Shown in pieces: positions 40,664 to 49,885 of a stretch of 64,000 nt of DNA. A program made the position numbers and the translations under genes. The DNA is taken from NCBI RefSeq assembly GCF_004005935.1, contig NZ_SACQ01000003.1, positions 186,001 to 250,000 of the forward strand, read 5' to 3'. Source of the DNA: Neptunomonas marina (GTDB taxonomy: Bacteria > Pseudomonadota > Gammaproteobacteria > Pseudomonadales > Balneatricaceae). The notes under the pieces were generated by a model. It saw only the letters and a program-made list of their open reading frames with translations. It was not told where the DNA came from and ran no database searches. How positions within the stretch are numbered: the first letter of the stretch is position 1; every line of letters begins with the position of its first letter.

Positions 40664-40678
40664 ATTCATACCATGAAT
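40664..40678. promoter_or_regulatory. candidate LysR operator upstream of aceA
   Basis: ATTCAT-ACC-ATGAAT, a perfect six-base inverted repeat whose core TTCATACCATGAA is a T-N11-A LysR box. Located 33 bases upstream of the LysR start and about 125 upstream of aceA, the usual place for an autoregulatory and activating site. Confidence 0.5.
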
Positions 40679-40752
40679 ATTTAAAATAAACACCATTTAT
40701 TTCTATTATGTGAGCTTTATCCGTAACATGAAATGCATCTGCTAAGGGTACT

Positions 40753-40781
40753 TTGCTTAATAACAAACAGAATAATTAAAT
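40753..40781 (+). promoter_or_regulatory. candidate aceA promoter
   Basis: TTGCTT (40753-40758), 17-base spacer, TTAAAT (40776-40781), 22 bases upstream of the aceA start codon. Moderate match to sigma-70 consensus. Confidence 0.35.
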
Positions 40782-40803
40782 ATAAATAGGAAGGACACAC
40801 ACC

Positions 40804-42402
40804 ATGTCTACACTAACTAAAGATATCGACGCAATCGCGACACTTAAAGGCGCTCAAGGCGCTGCGTGGGATGCGATTAACCCAGAATACGCGGCTCGTA
40901 TGCGTGCTCAGAACAAATTCAAAACGGGTTTGGACATCGCTAAATACACAGCAGCGATCATGCGTAAAGATATGGAGCGTTACGACAACGATCCTTCCCA
41001 ATACACCCAGTCTCTGGGTTGCTGGCACGGTTTCATCGGCCAACAGAAGCTGATCTCTATTAAGAAGCACTTCAACAGCACAGATCGCCGTTACTTGTAC
41101 TTGTCTGGCTGGATGGTTGCTGCGTTGCGCTCTGAGTTTGGCCCACTGCCTGACCAGTCTATGCACGAGAAAACGTCGGTTGCTTCCTTGATTGAAGAGC
41201 TTTACACCTTCTTGCGCCAAGCGGATGCGCGTGAGCTGGGCGGTCTGTTCCGTGATCTAGACGCAGCACGTAAAGCCGGTGATGCCGCAAAAGAAGCGGA
41301 CGTTCAGAGCAAGATCGATAACCACCAAACGCACATCGTGCCGATTATCGCGGATATCGATGCCGGTTTCGGTAACGAAGAAGCCACTTACTTGCTGGCG
41401 AAGAAGATGATCGAAGCGGGTGCATGCTGTATCCAGATCGAGAACCAAGTATCAGACGAGAAGCAGTGTGGCCACCAAGACGGTAAAGTGACAGTGCCGC
41501 ACGAAGACTTCCTATCGAAGATCCGTGCTGTTCGTTACGCGTTCCTTGAGCTGGGCGTTGATGACGGTGTGATCGTAGCACGTACCGACTCTTTGGGCGC
41601 TGGCCTAACGAAGCAAATCGCGGTAACAAACGAGCCAGGTGATCTGGGCGATCAGTACAACAGCTTCCTAGACGGTGACGTGGTTAACGGCCCTGACGAT
41701 ATCGCAAACGGTGACGTGGTGATCAAGGCAAACGGCCAACTACTGAAGCCTAAGCGTCTGCCATCTAACCTGTTCCAGTTCCGTGCAGGCACAGGCGAAG
41801 ACCGTGTTGTCCTAGACTGCATCACGTCATTGCAGAACGGTGCTGACCTGCTGTGGATCGAGACTGAGAAGCCACACGTTGGCCAAATCGCGGGCATGGT
41901 TAACCGTATCCGTGAAGTGGTACCGAATGCGAAGCTGGTGTACAACAACTCGCCATCATTCAACTGGACGCTGAACTTCCGTCAGCAAGTGTTTGATGCG
42001 ATGGCTGAAGCGGGCCAAGATGTGTCTGCATACGACCGCGCTAACCTAATGAGCGCTGAGTACGACGCAACCGAACTGGCGACACAAGCAGATGAGAAGA
42101 TCCGTACGTTCCAAGCAGACGCTGCGCGTGAAGCGGGTATCTTCCACCACTTGATCACGCTACCAACGTACCACACAGCGGCGCTGTCTACTGACAACCT
42201 TGCAAAAGAGTACTTCGGTGATCAAGGTATGCTGGGCTACGTGGCTGGCGTACAGCGTAAAGAGATCCGCCAAGGCATTGCGTGTGTTAAACACCAAAAC
42301 ATGGCCGGTTCTGACATGGGTGATGATCACAAAGAATACTTCTCTGGCGACGCTGCACTGAAAGCGGCTGGTGAAGACAACACGATGAACCAGTTCGGTT
42401 AA
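40804..42402 (+). CDS. aceA: isocitrate lyase
   Basis: Splits isocitrate into succinate and glyoxylate, the first step of the glyoxylate bypass, needed for growth on acetate and other C2 sources. At 532 residues it belongs to the long Pseudomonas-type class rather than the 434-residue E. coli class. The catalytic loop reads EKQCGHQDGK with Cys222 in place of the usual KKCGH context, normal for this class. DIDAGFGNEEATY holds metal-binding Asp residues. AGGAAGGA precedes the ATG. Likely controlled by the divergent LysR protein; ends with a strong terminator. No malate synthase in the window. Confidence 0.95.
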   Translation: MSTLTKDIDAIATLKGAQGAAWDAINPEYAARMRAQNKFKTGLDIAKYTAAIMRKDMERYDNDPSQYTQSLGCWHGFIGQQKLISIKKHFNSTDRRYLYLSGWMVAALRSEFGPLPDQSMHEKTSVASLIEELYTFLRQADARELGGLFRDLDAARKAGDAAKEADVQSKIDNHQTHIVPIIADIDAGFGNEEATYLLAKKMIEAGACCIQIENQVSDEKQCGHQDGKVTVPHEDFLSKIRAVRYAFLELGVDDGVIVARTDSLGAGLTKQIAVTNEPGDLGDQYNSFLDGDVVNGPDDIANGDVVIKANGQLLKPKRLPSNLFQFRAGTGEDRVVLDCITSLQNGADLLWIETEKPHVGQIAGMVNRIREVVPNAKLVYNNSPSFNWTLNFRQQVFDAMAEAGQDVSAYDRANLMSAEYDATELATQADEKIRTFQADAAREAGIFHHLITLPTYHTAALSTDNLAKEYFGDQGMLGYVAGVQRKEIRQGIACVKHQNMAGSDMGDDHKEYFSGDAALKAAGEDNTMNQFG

Positions 42403-42427
42403 TCGCGTTAGGTGATATGGCAAGACG

Positions 42428-42453
42428 AGGGCGCGCAAGCGCCCTTTTCTTTT
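42428..42453 (+). terminator. rho-independent terminator after aceA
   Basis: Seven-base-pair GC-rich stem AGGGCGC / GCGCCCT with GCAA loop, then TTTCTTTT. Confidence 0.88.
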
Positions 42454-42457
42454 CCTA

Positions 42458-42964
42458 CTATAAGGCTCTGATTTTCGCTATCTCTTCAGCACCGATACCG
42501 AGCGATACCAGAAACTTTTGATGCTCTTCAGGCTCAAGGGTTTCGAACGTCTGGTGCCACTTGGTCATATCCTCTTCGCTGAACCCAGCTGCCGTCATAA
42601 TTTCAACCCAACGTTTTTTTGTCACGCCTTTACCTCCTATTAAATTTGGATCATTGAGTAACGCCACAATGCCTTCTTGTTGGCGACGTAGGCGCGTAAT
42701 TTCACCTTCTAGCTCGTAGAAGTGCCTTTTCAAGAGTTCGGCGTGTAGCTCTGAATGGCTCAAGAGGGAAGAGATTGTCCGCAGCGGCAAACCGTATGAG
42801 CGATAAGCTTTGATCTGCTGCAAGCGCTCAACCTCTCGATCACCGTACCAACGATAGCCATTTGACGTGCGTAATGCCGGTAACAACACCCCCTCCTTCT
42901 CATAATGCAAAATAGTCGTGCGCGAAACACCACACCGCTTTGCCAACTTGGCAACCGTTAACAT
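42458..42964 (-). CDS. MerR-family transcriptional regulator
   Basis: A 168-residue regulator. The N-terminal winged helix reads LTVAKLAKRCGVSRTTILHY, then EKEGVLLPALRTSNGYRWYG, followed by a dimerising coiled coil (ELEGEITRLRRQQEGIVALL) and a C-terminal helical domain (about 110-168) that may bind an effector. There are no metal-binding cysteines typical of MerR or CueR, so it probably senses an organic ligand or stress. The ATG at 42964 has AGGAG upstream. Target gene not evident. Confidence 0.83.
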   Translation of the reverse strand: MLTVAKLAKRCGVSRTTILHYEKEGVLLPALRTSNGYRWYGDREVERLQQIKAYRSYGLPLRTISSLLSHSELHAELLKRHFYELEGEITRLRRQQEGIVALLNDPNLIGGKGVTKKRWVEIMTAAGFSEEDMTKWHQTFETLEPEEHQKFLVSLGIGAEEIAKIRAL

Positions 42965-43148
42965 AACTCTCTCCTCTTGGTAGCGCAGCAATCATCAACT
43001 CTAGCCCAGTAGACAGGTCAAGCGCTTTTATCCAAGTAGCTGAACGAAGCCACTGACCTCTCTCTTAACAAAGAAAAACTGAACAATTTTAGGGAAATAT
43101 CCTCTACCCTTAGTCACTTATAGAGGTTGTCATCATCAAGGAGCACTT

Positions 43149-43868
43149 ATGTCATCTCTTACCCGCAGTAGCGCACTCATTTTGGGTATTTCACTAATCT
43201 TAGGCTTAAGCACACTCGGCTACTTTTTAACGGAGGCCGCTTCGCGCTACAAAGCATTTGACCGCAGCGTAACGGTTAAAGGACTATCGGAACGGGAGTA
43301 CAAGGCTGACATTGTGCTGTGGCCGATCCAGTTTAATGTCGCTAGTAATGACTTGGCGGAGCTATACAGCCGCGTTGAGCGACAAACTCAGTGGATTAAG
43401 GAGTATTTGATCAATAGCGGCATTTCGGCAGAGGAAATTTCGGTTGCTGCCCCGAATATCACCGACAAATCCGCCCAACAATACGGGGGTGATAGCGGCG
43501 CAACATATCGTTATTCAGCCTTCCAAACCGTTACGGTCTACTCCAACAATGTTGATAAAGCCCGCAGCGTTATGGGTAACCTTTCGTCACTTGGCAAACG
43601 CGGTATCGTTTTTATTGGCAACAACTATGAAGGACAAACGGAGTATTTCTTTACCCGCTTGAACGAAGTGAAACCGGAGATGATCGAGGAGGCAACGCGC
43701 AAAGCGCGCGAAGTCGCACAGAAATTTGCAGCCGATTCTGAAAGCAAGCTTGGCAAAATTAAGAGAGCATCACAGGGGCAGTTTAGTATCTATTCTCGCG
43801 ATAGTAATAACCCCCATATCAAGAAGGTGCGCGTTGTATCTACCGTAGAGTATTACCTCTCAGATTAA
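43149..43868 (+). CDS. SIMPL domain (DUF541) protein
   Basis: A 239-residue protein with one N-terminal membrane anchor (SALILGISLILGLSTLGYFL) and a periplasmic SIMPL domain: RSVTVKGLSEREYKADIVLW, then TVYSNNVDKARSV and the C-terminal EATRKAREVAQKFAADSES. Role in bacteria is poorly known; links to envelope stress and outer-membrane function have been suggested for the family. Single gene with bidirectional terminator. Confidence 0.83.
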   Translation: MSSLTRSSALILGISLILGLSTLGYFLTEAASRYKAFDRSVTVKGLSEREYKADIVLWPIQFNVASNDLAELYSRVERQTQWIKEYLINSGISAEEISVAAPNITDKSAQQYGGDSGATYRYSAFQTVTVYSNNVDKARSVMGNLSSLGKRGIVFIGNNYEGQTEYFFTRLNEVKPEMIEEATRKAREVAQKFAADSESKLGKIKRASQGQFSIYSRDSNNPHIKKVRVVSTVEYYLSD

Positions 43869-43880
43869 ACCTGCAGATAC

Positions 43881-43914
43881 AAAAAAGCCTCTAGCGACAC
43901 TAGAGGCTTTTTAC
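43881..43914. terminator. bidirectional terminator, SIMPL gene / repeat lipoprotein
   Basis: Ten-base-pair stem AAAGCCTCTA (43884-43893) / TAGAGGCTTT (43901-43910) with A run before and T run after; serves both converging genes. Confidence 0.88.
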
Positions 43915-43930
43915 TTTTAGCCGTGCTTTA

Positions 43931-45493
43931 TTAGATCTCTACTTGCAACGCTTTAACCGTGTCGATGTTGATGTACTTATCAACTGGCAGGTTGTTTTTA
44001 CGCTGGAAGTCGTTGATCGCACGTACTGTTGAGCTACCAACGATGCCATCTACCGCACCTGGGTTAAAGCCTTTTGCTTTAAGTGCGCGCTGGATGTTCA
44101 TGACTGTACGTGGAGTCATGTTTGTCTCACATAGGATTGAGCGCCACTCCATGAAACCATCAGCTTTCAGCTTGCTGCGGCTAACTGTAGCGTATTCAGC
44201 TGGGATCTCGATACGTTTTTCCTGAGCAGGCGACACTTCACGCGTCACTTTTACAGTTTTGTATTGTGCTGGAATCTCTACTTTACGGCTTTGCGCTTCA
44301 CGAACAACTTCTTGACGCGTGATCGTTTTGTACTGTGCTGGCGTTTCAGTCAAGCAGATCTTGTTGCCTGTGCGCGTGCTTGATGGGTGCTCTTTGTTGT
44401 GCACTTCGTGCCATACGAACTCAACATCAGATACCTTACGCTTAACAGGCACATCTTTGTATTTCGCCGCTACCGTGTGGCGCTGTTCAGACGCTTCTGC
44501 AACCAACTCTTTCACACGAACAGTGTCGTATTTCGTTGGAACGTTAACTGTGCGGGTTGTTGCAGGTGCAACCAATACGCGCTTAGTGATGGTCTTGTAC
44601 GTTGCTGGTACTTCAACCAAACACATGATTTCGCCTGTCGCAGAGTCGATTTTCTGGATAGGGCCTGTGCCTTTTTTCCATGTTGTGTGTGCTGGCTTAT
44701 CGATCACTTGCTCAGTAACAGTCTTGTACTTAGCAGGTACCTGCTCGATACGAGTTGTTGCATCTTGAACCAATACTTGTTTCTCAACCCAACGGTATTT
44801 AGCTGGCGTTGTGCTTACTTTCTCGTAAGCATCTTGAACCAATACCGCTTCAGTTACAGTTTCGTATTTAGCTGGCGTGTAGTGCTCATGGAAACACATG
44901 CCAGGCTTAGCAGCGTCTAAGTTGATACCGTGCGAACGCGCAGCGTTTAGCAACTCTTGGCTTGCTGGAGCAGAGTTAGCAGCGCGATCAACCAACCAAC
45001 GCAGGCCTGATTCTTTCACTAGCTTACGCTCTTTAACGGTGCGGTATTGAGCTGGTACCGTCTCGATGCGGTAGCTTGCTGGAGCCACTTCTACACGCTG
45101 GCTAACCGTTTCGAAGCGCGCTGGGATAACTTCCACACGCTCACTCGCTTCTTTAGCCAGAACAGTTTCTGTGTAGTGCTCGTATGAAGGCTCTACCCAA
45201 ACACGCGCGTAACATTCGCCTGGTTTTGCATTAGGTGGTAGAAGAGGTTCATTCCCTGTTGCAACTGCTTTGCTTGAAGCCAGTGCTTTTTGCAGTGCAT
45301 TTTCAGCTCGTGCTTCACGCGCAGTGAGTTGTTTTTCACGCTCTAGCAATTGTTGCTGACGCGCTTCCAGCTGTTCAGCTGAAATACCAGCTTCTGTAAG
45401 TTGGCTCTTAGTATTATTTGAGCTACATGCAGCCATTAATACTGCAGCAGATAAAACTGATAATTTAAAAACAACTTGCTTAGACTTAGCCAT
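43931..45493 (-). CDS. repeat lipoprotein with C-terminal peptidoglycan-binding domain
   Basis: A 520-residue envelope protein. Lipoprotein signal with lipobox around LMAAC (Cys23), a short coiled coil (about 38-70), then about ten copies of a roughly 22-residue motif of the form PAxYxTVxxxVLVxxA. The motifs are grouped in blocks, each opened by a conserved Cys (PGECYARVW, PGMCFHEHY, GEIMCLVEV, GNKICLTET). The end (about 455-520) is a PG_binding_1 domain with NIQRALKAKGFNPGAVDGIV and STVRAINDFQRKNNLP. It probably tethers the outer membrane to the cell wall. The ATG at 45493 has AGGAGG at four bases; the longer frame is unlikely. Exact function unknown. Confidence 0.8.
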   Translation of the reverse strand: MAKSKQVVFKLSVLSAAVLMAACSSNNTKSQLTEAGISAEQLEARQQQLLEREKQLTAREARAENALQKALASSKAVATGNEPLLPPNAKPGECYARVWVEPSYEHYTETVLAKEASERVEVIPARFETVSQRVEVAPASYRIETVPAQYRTVKERKLVKESGLRWLVDRAANSAPASQELLNAARSHGINLDAAKPGMCFHEHYTPAKYETVTEAVLVQDAYEKVSTTPAKYRWVEKQVLVQDATTRIEQVPAKYKTVTEQVIDKPAHTTWKKGTGPIQKIDSATGEIMCLVEVPATYKTITKRVLVAPATTRTVNVPTKYDTVRVKELVAEASEQRHTVAAKYKDVPVKRKVSDVEFVWHEVHNKEHPSSTRTGNKICLTETPAQYKTITRQEVVREAQSRKVEIPAQYKTVKVTREVSPAQEKRIEIPAEYATVSRSKLKADGFMEWRSILCETNMTPRTVMNIQRALKAKGFNPGAVDGIVGSSTVRAINDFQRKNNLPVDKYINIDTVKALQVEI

Positions 45494-45803
45494 ATGTCCT
45501 CCTGAGTTCGACGGCTGTCTTTTCGACATGGGACTAGTCTAATAAATAAAACTTAAGCGAACCTTTACAAAAATAGATGGTCTATTAAAAGTTTGAAAAA
45601 TATTTAAATGTATTAAATATGCAACAAAAACAATATGTTAAGATTAACAAAAAATTAATTCATATGCTTTAACATACAGTTTTCATTAATTAAATTAACA
45701 AAAAATAAACACTCAAAAATATTATTAAAATCTTTCATAGACCATATTTTAGATTTTACAAATAAAAAAAGAGAGGTTTTTTCCTCTCTTTTTTATGAAT
45801 TAT
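45494..45803. other. AT-rich intergenic region
   Basis: About 310 bases, very AT-rich between 45540 and 45760, with no gene. It lies upstream of the repeat lipoprotein and contains the brnQ terminator at its right end. The AT richness may reflect an H-NS-like target or an UP element, which cannot be decided here. Confidence 0.4.
45764..45794. terminator. terminator after brnQ
   Basis: GAGAGG (45771-45776) / CCTCTC (45783-45788), extended by A6/T6 on the flanks; works in both directions but lies just after the leftward brnQ stop. Confidence 0.8.
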
Positions 45804-47129
45804 TTACGCTTTAACTTCGGTTACCGGGCTTATTTTAAAAAGCCTTATAAATATTGAAGCTGAAATAACGATAGCTATTGGCGACACCCAAGCCATTCCA
45901 ACATCAAAAAATGGCAAGAATGCCAGCCAACTCATCTCGACACCTGCGACTTTAGACCCCTCAACGAACCCGAAAAGTGTTGAGACAACTAATACTGCGA
46001 TCAACGTCATATGAGGAGTAGCCAGGTGGCCTTTTACTAAGCTGTAGATGATCAACGCAATCGCGATCGGATATGAAGCAACTAACACAGGGATACTCAA
46101 ACCGATCAACTTGCTCAGATCAAGATTTGCAATCGCAATACATACTAACGCGTTCAAAAACACAAAAGCACGATAGCTAACACGGGGTAACAATGAGTTG
46201 AAGTAATCAGAACATGCACTGATCAATCCAACAGCGGTGGTTAGACATGCCAGCGTGATCACACCCGCCAATACAAGAGAGCCTGTTAAGCCAAACTGTT
46301 GCTGCACATAGGCGCTAAGAATCGCACCACCGTTTTGAGCATCCGGCACCAGCTCAGCATTGTTCGCCCCTAAATAGAACAACGAGATATAAACTGCTGC
46401 CAAACCCAACGCTGCGATAACCGCTGCAACAACAAGGTAACGATACTGCGCTGATGGCGCGGTCACACCCTTTTTCTTGAGGATATCGATAATCAGCATA
46501 CCGAACATTATAGACGCCAAGGCATCCATTGTGTTGTAGCCTTCAATAAATCCCGTCACATAAGGCGCACTTTCATACCCCTTTACTGGAAGCTTCAGGT
46601 CACCTGCATCTCCTAACAGCACCGTAGCGCTCAGTGTCAGTAGCAAAATAATCAATAACGGGGTCAATATTTTACCAACAGAATCCATTAACTTGCCGGG
46701 GTATAGAGCAAGCGCCGTTGCCACCGAGAAAAATACTGCAGAATAGACAACCTGAGAGCCCTCAGCTGACGCATAAAAAGGCTGGTAACCCAACTCAAAC
46801 GCCACTAAAGCAGTGCGTGGCGCAGCGATGAGTGGGCCAATGATGGTATAGATTGCAACTGAAAGTACCACACCTACCCATGCTGCCAGCGGTTTGGTCA
46901 TCTCTGGAATACCACCGCCTGCTCTCGCTACCGCAAACAGGCCTAGCAACGGAAGACCCACCGCTGTTGTCAGAAACCCGAGCATCGCTGGCAACACGCT
47001 TTGCCCAGCAAACATACCCGCCAGAGGTGGAAAAATAATATTGCCTGCGCCTAGAAAAAACGCGAATGTCATAAAACCTAGGCCGAGCATATCAGCCTTA
47101 CTTAGTCGATCTATCAACGTAAACCTCAA
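45804..47129 (-). CDS. brnQ: branched-chain amino acid carrier BrnQ (LIVCS family)
   Basis: Sodium- or proton-coupled importer of leucine, isoleucine and valine with about 12 membrane helices (441 residues). The first helix LGFMTFAFFLGAGNIIFPP is the strongest family match, as in E. coli BrnQ. The start appears to be TTG at 47129; the ATG at 47133 is out of frame and the next in-frame ATG would trim into helix 1. Uptake fits with the valine breakdown operon at the right end of the window. Confidence 0.9.
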   Translation of the reverse strand: MRFTLIDRLSKADMLGLGFMTFAFFLGAGNIIFPPLAGMFAGQSVLPAMLGFLTTAVGLPLLGLFAVARAGGGIPEMTKPLAAWVGVVLSVAIYTIIGPLIAAPRTALVAFELGYQPFYASAEGSQVVYSAVFFSVATALALYPGKLMDSVGKILTPLLIILLLTLSATVLLGDAGDLKLPVKGYESAPYVTGFIEGYNTMDALASIMFGMLIIDILKKKGVTAPSAQYRYLVVAAVIAALGLAAVYISLFYLGANNAELVPDAQNGGAILSAYVQQQFGLTGSLVLAGVITLACLTTAVGLISACSDYFNSLLPRVSYRAFVFLNALVCIAIANLDLSKLIGLSIPVLVASYPIAIALIIYSLVKGHLATPHMTLIAVLVVSTLFGFVEGSKVAGVEMSWLAFLPFFDVGMAWVSPIAIVISASIFIRLFKISPVTEVKA

Positions 47130-47276
47130 CCATACTTAATGAAACAGCAAGCGCTCTCATCGCTGAGCATCAACTGGCGCACTCCGCCAGTCTCAAACCG
47201 CCTAATATCGAACGCCGGAAACAAAGCCGCGAATCATACCAAAGTATTAGTTCAAGTGTTATCTCAGATAGCAAGG

Positions 47277-47702
47277 TTAGTCTTTCTTTTCAGGCGTTGG
47301 TTTAGGTGCTTCGTAACTGCGGTATTTAAACTCAAATCCTTTGACGATAACGTAAGCGACCAATGCGAAGATAAACACGATAAGATACATCCAAGCGATG
47401 CTCTGCAGTGTTTCAATCACCGTTCGATACAGCTCTAGTACCCAACGCTCTGCGGAAAGCGTAATAATCTCGGCGTCATGATGCGGCGCCGTGATATAAC
47501 GCTCCAATTGATAGATCCTCACACCGCCTGATACGCCGACAACATAAGTTGCAAACACCACATACTTTTGCCAAGCAACACTAATGGGGTCTTTAATAAT
47601 GCGCTCAAATATCTCGGCCAAGGGACGCTTAAATAACGTTACTGATAACCAAGCAACAAAAGCAGAGATACCGAACGTAACTGCCATCAATGTAAAAAAC
47701 AT
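47277..47702 (-). CDS. small membrane protein of unknown function
   Basis: A 141-residue protein with membrane segments at about 2-20 (FTLMAVTFGISAFVAWLSV), 40-57 and 97-122 (SIAWMYLIVFIFALVAYVIV), and a charged C-terminal tail. No named family recognised. The ATG at 47702 has GAGGAG eight bases upstream, and the longer frame to 47810 is unsupported. It follows the CHAD gene in the same direction after about 115 bases. Confidence 0.65.
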   Translation of the reverse strand: MFFTLMAVTFGISAFVAWLSVTLFKRPLAEIFERIIKDPISVAWQKYVVFATYVVGVSGGVRIYQLERYITAPHHDAEIITLSAERWVLELYRTVIETLQSIAWMYLIVFIFALVAYVIVKGFEFKYRSYEAPKPTPEKKD

Positions 47703-47818
47703 ACTGTGCACTCCTCTATCAATGAAGCAGGAGTCTCTCATTACAATAGAAGCACAAAGAGCGAAGCCGAAGAAGTTGCATAACTTGCAACCATCAGGCT
47801 CATTTGGCAATACAGGGA

Positions 47819-48616
47819 CTAGTAGAGCTTAGCGCCGAGTGCTAAGCTCCTCTTTTCAAGAGCCGCTTGATGGCGTCTAAGATACCGTTTAAGCGACTTC
47901 CGCAGCGTTTTTGGCAGATGGCCTGCTGCTTTCAGCCAATGCAGCAGCTCAGCGCTGTCATGGTGTTCTCCGAGGAGTTCAGCCAAGCGGCTAAGGCGTT
48001 TAACAAGCCTCGTGTGATCAGGCTGATCAGAGGACAACAAGAGCTTATGAAAGTGAAGGCGATGCTTGACCTGTTTACGCAAACGATGCAAAGCCTCTGC
48101 GTCAGGGCAGCGCTTGACCGATAGCAAAAGGCGCTTGCCTCGCTTGAACACCCTTTCGTATGCCATCGCCACCGATCGGTCTGTTGCGCACTCAAATGCG
48201 CTCAGCGGCGTCTTGCTAACTACATTGCGATAGCTTTGCGCGTTTATCTGACGCGACGCCTGTGCAGGCTCACCTCTCCTCTCGCTGACAAAGAGGTAGG
48301 GCAACACCTGTTTGTAACATCGCTTCTCAGCTCCCTTAGAGCGACGCGCACGATTGCGAACTAACTCAACCAGCGCGTCATGCTCACGCGCGGGGGCTAA
48401 TTGCCGCGCCAAAACCTGCAAACGCTTTTTATGTTTCAAAATCGGTTTTGCGTGCTTACGGGTTCGCAGGAACCACAGCAACGACCGCTGCTGCTTAATA
48501 ATCTTTCGTACTTCATGAACGGCCTCAGAACTGGGCAACCGATCTACGGTTTGCAGCAGGCGACGATTCAGCTGCGCGGCCAAAGTCACAGTGGAAGCAG
48601 ATAGCGCCGTACTCAT
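47819..48616 (-). CDS. CHAD domain protein
   Basis: A 265-residue, strongly basic helical protein of the CHAD family, which binds inorganic polyphosphate. The two pseudo-repeats are visible: VHEVRKIIKQQRSLLWFLR with conserved His and Arg/Lys near residue 34, and LHRLRKQVKHRLHFHKLLL near 180. No CYTH triphosphatase domain is fused or adjacent, so it is a stand-alone CHAD, possibly targeting polyphosphate granules. Confidence 0.85.
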   Translation of the reverse strand: MSTALSASTVTLAAQLNRRLLQTVDRLPSSEAVHEVRKIIKQQRSLLWFLRTRKHAKPILKHKKRLQVLARQLAPAREHDALVELVRNRARRSKGAEKRCYKQVLPYLFVSERRGEPAQASRQINAQSYRNVVSKTPLSAFECATDRSVAMAYERVFKRGKRLLLSVKRCPDAEALHRLRKQVKHRLHFHKLLLSSDQPDHTRLVKRLSRLAELLGEHHDSAELLHWLKAAGHLPKTLRKSLKRYLRRHQAALEKRSLALGAKLY

Positions 48617-48973
48617 GAGTTAATCTCTTTATATGCTTTTCTTTTGGATCACCTAAACAGTCGTTAAGTTCATTGCGTAGTCAGCACACTGACTAGCCTC
48701 AACGAGCATGCAAATAATAGATAAACATTTACTTAGAAAATGTATTTAAAAAACAACAAAGATTAAAAATAATTAATATTGAAGCAAAAAAGAGACTAAA
48801 ATAAACCATAAAAAACAATGGGTTACGCCAAAAAACCTGTCAGTAACTTTTACAAAACCAATAAATAAAAAATCCCATAAAATATTAATTTAACGACAAT
48901 TCAAAAACTTAAAATTAATGGATCAATTATTGCATGAATAAAAAACAAAGAAGAAACAACTCAAGGATAGAAA
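48617..48973. other. AT-rich divergent intergenic region
   Basis: About 357 bases between the CHAD gene and the exported protein gene. Strongly AT-rich from 48720 to 48930 with long A runs. AAGGAT lies before the ATG at 48974. No gene, terminator or clear promoter pair was identified. Confidence 0.4.
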
Positions 48974-49861
48974 ATGAAAGCGTCATTAATCACACCATTA
49001 ATATGTTTGCTTTCGGCAACACCAGTATCAGCCTCCATCATCATTGAAGGAGATTACCTACGTACCGCCGTAAGCCAAAACGGCACCCTCGGTTATGGCG
49101 GAAAAGCCAGCCCCGGTATTCAGTATGACACCACAGGGCAACGCCAATTTGGCGATAAAGACTATCTACTCCCAGGGAGACCTTGGGAGGTTTTCAGCAT
49201 TTACTCGACTCAGTCATCTTTACTCGTCAACAGCAACGAAGGCCCAACGGATCTTGCCGGCACTCTGAACGATGTATCCATCGGCAGCCCTTATGATATG
49301 GCAGTCGATTGGCAAGGGCAGAACGCGTTCTTTAGCCTATCGACACTCACGTTTTTAGATGATGACAGCGAGCAGATCAATTTCATCACTACCATCACCG
49401 CAAAGACGCCATTGACCGAGTTGCAGTTTCTGCGCGCAATAGATCCAGACCCTGACGCCTCTACGATTAACTCGCATCGGACTATGAACCAACGAGGCGA
49501 TAACCAATATTCTGCTAATGATTGGGTTGTCTCCTCCGGTAAAGACAGCAAGTTGAGCCTAGGGCTTTACAGCAGCGATGATCTATTTCACAACACGGGT
49601 GTGACCTTCCCCTGGTCAGTAAACCCTGAGGACTACCTAAAAGGTTCGCAGAGCGAAGAGGGCGATAGCGTTATCGGTTTAGCATTTGATATTGGCACCT
49701 TGAATACCAATGAGTCTGTTAGCTTTACATACAGTTATCGACTAGAGAGCGATAGGCCGGTTGCCCCACCAAGCACGAACGTGCCTCTGCCTGCAACGGC
49801 TGGTTTGTTCTTAATTGGTTTGGTGTCGTTTGCGCGCCGTTGGAGCCAACGCAACAGCTAG
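48974..49861 (+). CDS. exported protein with PEP-CTERM-like C-terminal anchor
   Basis: A 295-residue secreted protein. Signal peptide about 1-20 (TPLICLLSATPVSA). The body is rich in Gly, Ser, Asp and beta-strand patterns. The C-terminus has the tripartite sorting signal of PEP-CTERM proteins: the motif VPLPAT, a hydrophobic stretch GLFLIGLVSFA and a basic end RRWSQR. Such proteins are processed by an exosortase, none of which is in the window. The body domain is not recognised. Preceded by a long AT-rich region. Confidence 0.72.
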   Translation: MKASLITPLICLLSATPVSASIIIEGDYLRTAVSQNGTLGYGGKASPGIQYDTTGQRQFGDKDYLLPGRPWEVFSIYSTQSSLLVNSNEGPTDLAGTLNDVSIGSPYDMAVDWQGQNAFFSLSTLTFLDDDSEQINFITTITAKTPLTELQFLRAIDPDPDASTINSHRTMNQRGDNQYSANDWVVSSGKDSKLSLGLYSSDDLFHNTGVTFPWSVNPEDYLKGSQSEEGDSVIGLAFDIGTLNTNESVSFTYSYRLESDRPVAPPSTNVPLPATAGLFLIGLVSFARRWSQRNS

Positions 49862-49885
49862 TTGTCGCAGCACGTGGTCGCAGCG

